Both the position numbers and the translations under genes were made by a program. A stretch of 64,000 nucleotides of DNA from Enterococcus crotali (GTDB lineage: Bacteria > Bacillota > Bacilli > Lactobacillales > Enterococcaceae), in contig NZ_AYPQ01000005.1 of assembly GCF_000633635.1 (NCBI RefSeq), forward strand, positions 254,039 through 318,038. The letters are read 5' to 3'. The notes beneath the pieces are model-generated. The model was not told where the DNA came from. It worked only from the letters and a program-made list of their open reading frames with translations, and did no database searches. Of this stretch, positions 58,259-64,000 are shown one piece after another; the stretch's first letter is position 1; each line of letters begins with the position of its first letter.

Positions 58259-59109
58259 ATGAACAAGGTGATCGTTGAAGCAAAAAATTTTTCTTATAGA
58301 TACAATCAGACAAAAAAGAGAGCGTTAAAAAACCTTGATTTTCAAGTAGAAGAAGGGAGCTTCTTTTGTATCATTGGTGCAAATGGTTCAGGAAAATCAA
58401 CACTTTGCAATGCATTAGTGGGACTGATCCCTCATTATTTTGTTGGAAAAAAAGCGGGTGAAATCATCATTGACGGATTGAAAACGGAAACGAGTACCAT
58501 CGCAGAGCTATCAACGAGGATCGGTTTAGTTTTTCAAAATCCTTTCAACCAATTATCGTATACGGCAGGAACCGTAGCAGAAGAATTAGCATACGGCTTA
58601 GGGAACAGAGGGATCGCACGTGAAGAAATGCATCAAAAAGTTGACTATGTAGCCAAGCTAATGCGGATCGACCAGCTTCTTTCTAACAATCCGTTGGAGC
58701 TGTCAGGTGGACAAGTTCAAAGAGTCGCTTTTGGGTCCACTTTTATTTTAGAACCCAAATTTTAGTCTTGGATGAATGTACGACACAATTAGATCCATTA
58801 GGCGGCGACGAATTGTTTTCAATCGTCAAAAAATTAAATCAAAATGGCGTAACGGTAATCATGGTAGACCATGATATGGAACGTGTTGCACAAAATGCTG
58901 ATAAAATCATGGTACTTTCAGAAGGTGAAATCGTAGCGATCGACACACCTCAAAAAATATTTGAAGATCCTGTCATTACAACGTACGGCATTGATGTACC
59001 AGATTATGTAAAACTTTCAAAAGCCTTAGCAGAAAAAAATTATACCGATCATGCAATAGAAATCACGGAAGAACCGACCATAGCATTAGTCAAGGAGGCG
59101 TTGAAGTAA
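58259..59109 (+). pseudogene. ECF transporter ATPase 1, frameshifted
   Basis: The first frame has the Walker A GANGSGKST, Q-loop FQNPFNQLS and signature LSGGQVQRV, and stops at FILEPKF. The second resumes LVLDECTTQLDP (Walker B) and runs to 59109. CCCAAATTTTAG near 58754-58765 needs one more A to read EPKILVLDECTT, which restores a 283-residue ATPase. Either a one-base deletion or a sequence error. The next ATPase gene overlaps its stop. Confidence 0.87.
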
Positions 59110-59914
59110 TGGACATTACATTAAAAAAACTTCGCTATGCGTATCCTATAGGAGTTGAAGTCTTAAAAGGGATCGATTTATCTATTAGTGGGACGAAACC
59201 TGTTGCCATTATCGGTCAAAATGGAGCTGGAAAAACAACGATCGTGAAACATTTTAATGGTATTTTACGTCCTAAATCAGGTGAAGTGTTGATTGAAGGA
59301 GAAAATATCGAACAGCGCACAACAGCACAGTGGGCTAAAAAAGTGGGCTACGTCTTTCAAAATCCAGATGACCAATTATTCTTAGAGACGGTACGAAAAG
59401 AATTTACCTTTGGACCTAAACAAATCGGTATGCCTCAAAAAGAAATAGAGGAGCGATTGAACTGGGTAGCTGAATTGGTAGGACTTTCAGATAAATTAGA
59501 GGTTCATCCTTCGATTTAAATGCTACGGAAAAGAAATTTTGTACGATCGGTTCGATCATTATGATGAATACAAGCGCGGTCATTTTTGACGAACCAACTT
59601 GCGGGCAAGATGTAAGCGGCAATCTAAGGCTACAAATGATTATCCAAAAGTTGAGAGATAAGGGTGTTTTATGTATTGCCATCAGCCATGATATGAAGTT
59701 TGTAGCAGACAACTTTGAGAGAATCATCGTTTTATGCCAAGGAGAAATCATTTTAGATGGATCTGCTGACGAGGTTTTTTCAGAAGTAGCAACCCTAAAA
59801 AAAAGTTTTGTAACGCCTCCGCCTATTACAAGAGTTGGGCAAGGAGCGGGATTTAAAAAAACAGTCTTTACAACAGAAGCTTTTATGAAAGTCTTTGAAG
59901 AGGAAAGGAGATAA
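59109..59914 (+). pseudogene. ECF transporter ATPase 2, frameshifted
   Basis: The first frame has the Walker A GQNGAGKTT and Q-loop FQNPDDQLF, and ends LEVHPSI at 59519. The next frame has the Walker B AVIFDEPTCGQD and the H-loop AISHDMKF to 59914. One more T near 59508-59512 gives EVHPFDLNATEKKFCTIGS, joining the halves into ~269 residues. The usual signature (LSGGE or similar) is degenerate here (LNATEKK). The result would be one canonical and one weak ATPase site. Confidence 0.85.
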
Positions 59915-60032
59915 TCTGAATGTCTAGTGTTATGAGCCAAATTGTTGTAGAAGACGGGTGACTTTTAGTGATAAGGGTCAATAGCAATAGTGTCTACAAA
60001 ATTATAGAATCGTGAAAGGTGTGGTTGTGGAA

Positions 60033-61472
60033 ATGGCAACTAAAAACGAAGCAGAAAAAGTATTGGGCGTTCCAGTACCAAAGGAAGGCACGGCAGAGTT
60101 TGAAAAGATGAATCGCATGGCAAAGCGGGCAATTCCGTTGATCTTGATTATTTTTATTTTTGGAATCCTTGAACAACAAGCATTTGGTATGATTTTTGTT
60201 AATATCGGTCAAGAGTTGGGAACGCCAGGATTAGCGCCATTGATTACGTCAATTCCTGGGATTGTGTTAGGTATCGTTTGTGTGATCTATGGTTCATTGG
60301 GGGATTTTGTGTCCCTTAAGAAAATGACCTTGCTCGGTGTGAGTATTCTTGTTGTTGGTTCGGCGATTGGCTTTATCTTAGGACCAGTTAGTATTTGGGC
60401 AGTTGTGATTGCACGTGTTCTGCAATCAGCTGGCGGACAAGTGGCAGGTTCTGTTTTCTTAGTGTTAGTTTCAAAATATATTGCCAAAGAAAATCGAGTG
60501 ATCTACTATGGCATTTTCGTTGCTGTCTTTCGATTCTCAGCAGCACTCGGCGTAATTGCAGCAGGTTATGTTACTAAAATCGATTGGCGTTGGTTGTTCG
60601 CAGTGCCGTTGATTTCAATTATTTTTATTCCATCATTAGCAAAAAATCTACCAGATGATCGTGCAGAAGGTGCCAATATTGATTGGGGTGGTTTTACCTT
60701 GATTGGTGCTTTTGCTGGTGCGATGACGATGTTCTTTACAGATATGAATCTATTTTGGGCAGTCAGCTCAGTGGTGACATTGATCGCTTTTATCGTCTAT
60801 ATCAACAAAGCAAAGAATCCTTTTATTACACCAGAATTCTTTAAAAATCCTGCATTTATTGCAACAATGACGGTTATTTTTGTTGGGTACTTCTTCAGTT
60901 ATACTTTAAACGCAGGTGTGAATGCGATCGGTTTGAATGTATATGGAATTGATTCGGCTGAGGTTTCAACATTATTAGTTTGGTCAATCTTATTGGCAGC
61001 CTTTCTTGGCTTTGTTTGTGGACCAGTGATTAAAAAAATTGGACGCTCTGCAGGGATCATTATGGCCCTTTCCTTTATGGGATTAGGCTTGATTGCCATC
61101 GCATTTGCTATCCCTCATGGAAAAGTTTGGGCATTAGCAGTAGCACCATGTATCTATTACTTTGGAACATCGTTCTTTTACTCACCAATCGTTGATACAG
61201 CAACATTAACTGTTTCACCAGAAGAATCAGGTCGTGTTTTGGGCGTAAATGATTTAGTTCAAGCTATTACCGGATCAGTTGGTGTGGCAGTGTTCGGCGG
61301 CATGATGTCTTCTGGTGCAATGTCAGGTGGAAGTATTGTTGGAGGAACAAGTGGGGATGTGTCAACCTATGCCAATGTGTTTCTAGTCGGTGGTGCAATC
61401 GTACTTGCTGCACTAGTTATTTTCCTAGTAACGAAAAAGACGATCTACAGCCATTCAAGAGTGGATGAATAA
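60033..61472 (+). CDS. MFS transporter, about 12-14 TM
   Basis: A ~479-residue major-facilitator permease. It has membrane segments from about residue 25 onward, YGSLGDFVSLKKMTLLG as the loop-2 motif, and AGGQVAGSVFLVL with RVLQSAGG, as in the DHA2-like group. It may export or import a nucleoside, base or drug; the operon (ECF, nucleoside hydrolase, ribokinase) favours a nucleoside-related substrate. Its start is ambiguous between ATG 60033 and GTG upstream. The 118 bases before it show no gene. Confidence 0.82.
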   Translation: MATKNEAEKVLGVPVPKEGTAEFEKMNRMAKRAIPLILIIFIFGILEQQAFGMIFVNIGQELGTPGLAPLITSIPGIVLGIVCVIYGSLGDFVSLKKMTLLGVSILVVGSAIGFILGPVSIWAVVIARVLQSAGGQVAGSVFLVLVSKYIAKENRVIYYGIFVAVFRFSAALGVIAAGYVTKIDWRWLFAVPLISIIFIPSLAKNLPDDRAEGANIDWGGFTLIGAFAGAMTMFFTDMNLFWAVSSVVTLIAFIVYINKAKNPFITPEFFKNPAFIATMTVIFVGYFFSYTLNAGVNAIGLNVYGIDSAEVSTLLVWSILLAAFLGFVCGPVIKKIGRSAGIIMALSFMGLGLIAIAFAIPHGKVWALAVAPCIYYFGTSFFYSPIVDTATLTVSPEESGRVLGVNDLVQAITGSVGVAVFGGMMSSGAMSGGSIVGGTSGDVSTYANVFLVGGAIVLAALVIFLVTKKTIYSHSRVDE

Positions 61473-61481
61473 ACCGTTTAG

Positions 61482-61656
61482 TCTAGCTAATGTGACTGAA
61501 CTTCACGGACTAGTCAATATGCGGTACTTCGATTTCATCAACGAAGGATTGAAGGTCTTAGAAAAAAATATAAAAAAGTAAACGTGATAAAAGATATCAA
61601 AGTAACGTTTTCCTATTCTTTAATCGATACTAAATGGGCCTATTACACTTTCAAAC
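61482..61656 (+). repeat. Structured intergenic repeat, copy 4
   Basis: Shares CTTCACGGACTAGT, GGATTGAAGGTCT, GAAAAAAATA ... TTTCCTATTCTTT and ACTAAATGGGCC with copies at 27.4-27.7 kb. The core stem is AAACGT/ACGTTT with inner GATA/TATC. It lies between the MFS and nucleoside-hydrolase genes. Confidence 0.7.
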
Positions 61657-61674
61657 GAGGAGGAAGATAGAATT

Positions 61675-62628
61675 ATGTCAAAAAGAAAAGTTATTTTAGA
61701 TTGTGATCCTGGTCATGATGATGCCATTGCATTGTTGATGGCGCTGGCATCTGAGGACATTGAATTAGTCGCTATTACGACTTCTGCTGGAAACCAACTT
61801 CCAGAAAAAACATTCAATAATACTAGAAAACTCTTAGCATTAACGAATCGAGAAGAAATTCCAGTTGCGATGGGTGCGTTAAAACCGCTTAGAAGAGAAC
61901 TGATCATTGCAGATGATGTGCATGGTGAAAGTGGGTTAGATGGTGCTGAATTGCCCGAGCCGACAGTAGAAGCAGAAACGATTCGAGCAAATGACTTGAT
62001 CGCAAAAATTTTAAATGAGAGTGATGAAAAAATTACAATTGTCGCAACAGGTCCTTTAACAAATATAGCGATTTTCTTGCTTTCTCATCCAGAACTAAAA
62101 GAAAAAATTGAATTGATTTCTTTCATGGGCGGTGCCTGTTTTGGTGGAAATATCACTCCTCATGCAGAATTCAATATTTATGTTGACCCGGAAGCGGCTG
62201 ATATAGTAATGAAATCGGATGTTCCTGTTGCAATGTTTGGTTTAGATGTTACGTTAAAAGCTCAATTATTTGAAGAGGACATTAAAGAAATTCGTGAAAT
62301 CGGCAATCCAGTAGCGACGACAATGGCAGACCTGCTTGATTTCTTCAATCTAACAACGACGGTTCCATTTTTAGCACAAGAAGGACATATTGAAGGGATT
62401 CATATGCATGATCCATGTGCAATGGCATACGTGATCGATCCATCTATGTTCAAAGCTTTACCGATGCATGTTGAAGTGGAGACGAGTGAGACCTTATCTT
62501 TAGGTAGCACGGTTGTTGATTATGATGATTTATTCAAGAAGGAAAAAAATGTTGTGGTTGGATTTGATGTAGATCTTCCGAAGTTTAAAGAATTGGTGAT
62601 TCAAACAATCAAACATTTTTCTGACTAA
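61675..62628 (+). CDS. Inosine-uridine-type nucleoside hydrolase
   Basis: A 317-residue enzyme with the calcium-site signature DCDPGHDDAIAL (DxDxxxDD) at about 9-20, NITPHAEFNIYVDPEAA in the middle and the active-site region MHDPCAMAYV. It splits ribonucleosides into base and ribose. The ribose would be phosphorylated by the ribokinase encoded 50 bases downstream. GAGGAGGAAG precedes the ATG. Confidence 0.93.
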   Translation: MSKRKVILDCDPGHDDAIALLMALASEDIELVAITTSAGNQLPEKTFNNTRKLLALTNREEIPVAMGALKPLRRELIIADDVHGESGLDGAELPEPTVEAETIRANDLIAKILNESDEKITIVATGPLTNIAIFLLSHPELKEKIELISFMGGACFGGNITPHAEFNIYVDPEAADIVMKSDVPVAMFGLDVTLKAQLFEEDIKEIREIGNPVATTMADLLDFFNLTTTVPFLAQEGHIEGIHMHDPCAMAYVIDPSMFKALPMHVEVETSETLSLGSTVVDYDDLFKKEKNVVVGFDVDLPKFKELVIQTIKHFSD

Positions 62629-62678
62629 AGAATCATCATACTAGTATGATGCGTTTAAAATGGAGGGACATTCAGCCA

Positions 62679-63581
62679 ATGAACAAAGTTACGATTATAG
62701 GGAGTATCAATTCGGATACAACTTTAAGAATGAAGTATCTACCAAAACCTGGCGAAACACTCCACACCACTGAATTATTTACTTCAGGTGGCGGCAAAGG
62801 AGCGAACCAAGCAATCGCTGCAAAAAGAAGTGGCGCTCAGACAGCTTTTATTGGAGCTGTTGGAGGGGATGATACAGGAAAAAGAATGCTTACGTTGCTA
62901 GAAAAAGAATCCATCGACATATCAGGGATAGAGGTTATTGATAATCAAAGCACAGGGAGTGCCTACATTTTACTTGATAGTTTCGGAGAAAATAGTATTA
63001 TCATTCATTCTGGCGCAAACAATAGTATAACGAATGCGCAAGTAAATGACTATCAGCACTTAATTGAAGCAAGTGATTTTATTATTGCACAGTTTGAAAG
63101 TACACTAGATAGTACGATCCAAGCATTTAAATTAGCCAAACAAACCGGTGTAAAAACCATTTTAAATCCAGCTCCCGCTTTTGAACATATTCCTTCTGAA
63201 TTATTAGCACATACGGATTTAATTGTACCTAATGAATCGGAAGTTGAAATATTGACGGGAATCAAGATTACCTCCGAACAAAGCATGAAAGATGCAGCTT
63301 CTTCTTTTCATGATTTAGGTATCGAATCTGTTGTGATCACTCTTGGCAGCAAAGGAGCCTTCTACGATGTAAAAGGAAAAAATGGGATCATTCCAGCGCT
63401 TCAAGTCAAAGCGGTCGATACAACAGCTGCAGGAGATACCTTTATCGGAGCGATGGCGTCCGTTTTACAGAAGGATTTTAGCAATCTGGAAGAAGCAATT
63501 AAATATGGAACGAGAGCTGCGGCTTTAACGGTTCAGCGATTTGGGGCGCAACCTTCTATTCCTTACAGCAATGAATTGTAA
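62679..63581 (+). CDS. rbsK: Ribokinase
   Basis: A 300-residue PfkB-family kinase starting MNKVTIIGSINSDTTLRMKYLPKPGET. It has GGGKGANQAIAAKRSG near the N-terminus and DTTAAGDTFIGAM, with the catalytic Asp, at about 248-260. It makes ribose-5-phosphate from ribose. I place the start at ATG 62679 after GGAGGG; a longer frame begins upstream of that site. The kinase half of the fusion protein at 54530 is a paralogue. Confidence 0.9.
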   Translation: MNKVTIIGSINSDTTLRMKYLPKPGETLHTTELFTSGGGKGANQAIAAKRSGAQTAFIGAVGGDDTGKRMLTLLEKESIDISGIEVIDNQSTGSAYILLDSFGENSIIIHSGANNSITNAQVNDYQHLIEASDFIIAQFESTLDSTIQAFKLAKQTGVKTILNPAPAFEHIPSELLAHTDLIVPNESEVEILTGIKITSEQSMKDAASSFHDLGIESVVITLGSKGAFYDVKGKNGIIPALQVKAVDTTAAGDTFIGAMASVLQKDFSNLEEAIKYGTRAAALTVQRFGAQPSIPYSNEL

Positions 63582-63647
63582 TAGGGTGGTTGATGGTTTG
63601 GCAGAGTGTTTTTAGGGTAGGAAATAGATAAAAACTGAAATTTTTAT

Positions 63648-64000
63648 GGCTCTTTGTCAAATCGGACTGATGAGTAGAAATAAGGAGGTTGGTTATTGAA
63701 AGAGAAAGGCTTTCGATAACCAACTTCTTTGTTATGTCATTTTTATCAAATCATTCATAAGAAAAATTCGTGTTTTCATATTTTGAAAGGATTTAAAACC
63801 ATAAGAGACACGTTTCAATGTCTTTATATGTGTATTCATGGCTTCCAGCTTCCCATTTGAATAGGGATAGATCATGGCATTGCGTATTCCCTCTTTATAA
63901 GAAAGTAAATGGCTGATTGTGGTCCGAAATGTTTCCTCCAACTGATCTGGAAGTGTCTGTAATTGTTCAAAGAATTGTTCATGATCTTTCCTTCGGAAAG
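63648..64000 (-). mobile_element. ISL3-family insertion sequence, one end
   Basis: GGCTCTTTGTCAAATCGG at 63648 matches the terminal repeat style of ISL3 elements. Inside it a hairpin (about 63686-63724) precedes a transposase C-terminus on the minus strand. The other end is beyond the window. Confidence 0.8.
63732..64000 (-). CDS. ISL3-family transposase, C-terminal part
   Basis: The frame is open to the window edge. About 89 residues are visible, ending YSNGKLEAMNTHIKTLKRVS, YGFKSFQNMKTRIFLMNDLIK. This is the conserved C-terminus of ISL3 DDE transposases, including the late catalytic Glu in KLEAMN. The N-terminus lies beyond the window, so intactness cannot be judged. Confidence 0.88.
   Translation of the reverse strand, partial: FRRKDHEQFFEQLQTLPDQLEETFRTTISHLLSYKEGIRNAMIYPYSNGKLEAMNTHIKTLKRVSYGFKSFQNMKTRIFLMNDLIKMT

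Noticed and set aside
59416..59940. 174-residue minus-strand frame over ATPase 2
   Set aside because: Shadow of the ATPase coding strand; Walker B and H-loop read on the plus strand.

Overview
The window looks like a chromosomal segment of a low-GC Gram-positive bacterium, most likely an Enterococcus. The reasons are two WxL surface-protein loci with their DUF916/DUF3324 partners, strong Shine-Dalgarno sites, several PTS operons, a leucine operon and a zinc-free S14. The Leu operon argues against E. faecalis itself. The species call is inference; no tRNA, rRNA, CRISPR array or prophage was seen.

Layout. (1) 1-5.7 kb: WxL locus A, with a truncated large WxL protein, a small sortase substrate, two WxL proteins, a WxL-interacting membrane protein, a two-TM protein and a signal-peptidase homologue lacking both catalytic residues. 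(2) 5.8-11.8 kb: a PTS/sugar-kinase/tagatose-bisphosphate-aldolase operon with an RpiR regulator, bounded by a short direct repeat that includes the start of an AraC gene. (3) 11.8-15.3 kb: an Agr/Com-type LytTR response regulator and two paralogous GHKL kinases. (4) 15.6-23.7 kb: WxL locus B, in which one WxL gene is bracketed by a 38-bp inverted repeat (possible DNA inversion), followed by a winged-helix regulator. (5) 25.1-30.7 kb: Zur-box-controlled rpsN with a small basic protein, a 77-bp tandem repeat, and a dehydrogenase/ThuA/epimerase sugar operon peppered with a structured intergenic repeat. (6) 30.7-39.7 kb: LtaS-like enzyme, TtcA-like gene, lipoprotein, epimerase, double-HTH AraC regulator, small membrane protein, and a manganese-riboswitch-controlled P-type ATPase. 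(7) 39.7-44.4 kb: antiterminator-controlled beta-glucoside operon. (8) 44.5-48.5 kb: ClpP paralogue, small proteins, a candidate sRNA, and a T-box-controlled metY. (9) 48.5-54.4 kb: leuABCD behind a Leu-rich leader peptide and attenuator. (10) 54.5-63.6 kb: a LacI-ribokinase fusion regulator beside a nucleoside-type module (ECF transporter, MFS transporter, nucleoside hydrolase, ribokinase). (11) an ISL3-family insertion-sequence end at the right edge.

The genes form two themes. One is cell-surface assembly (WxL proteins, their anchors, the inactive peptidase, quorum-type signalling). The other is sugar and nucleoside scavenging under local control by RNA switches and dedicated regulators. 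Eight genes are split by one- or two-base frameshifts, several in homopolymers. That many in conserved genes points to consensus sequence errors at least as much as to real decay, so the pseudogene calls below are provisional.
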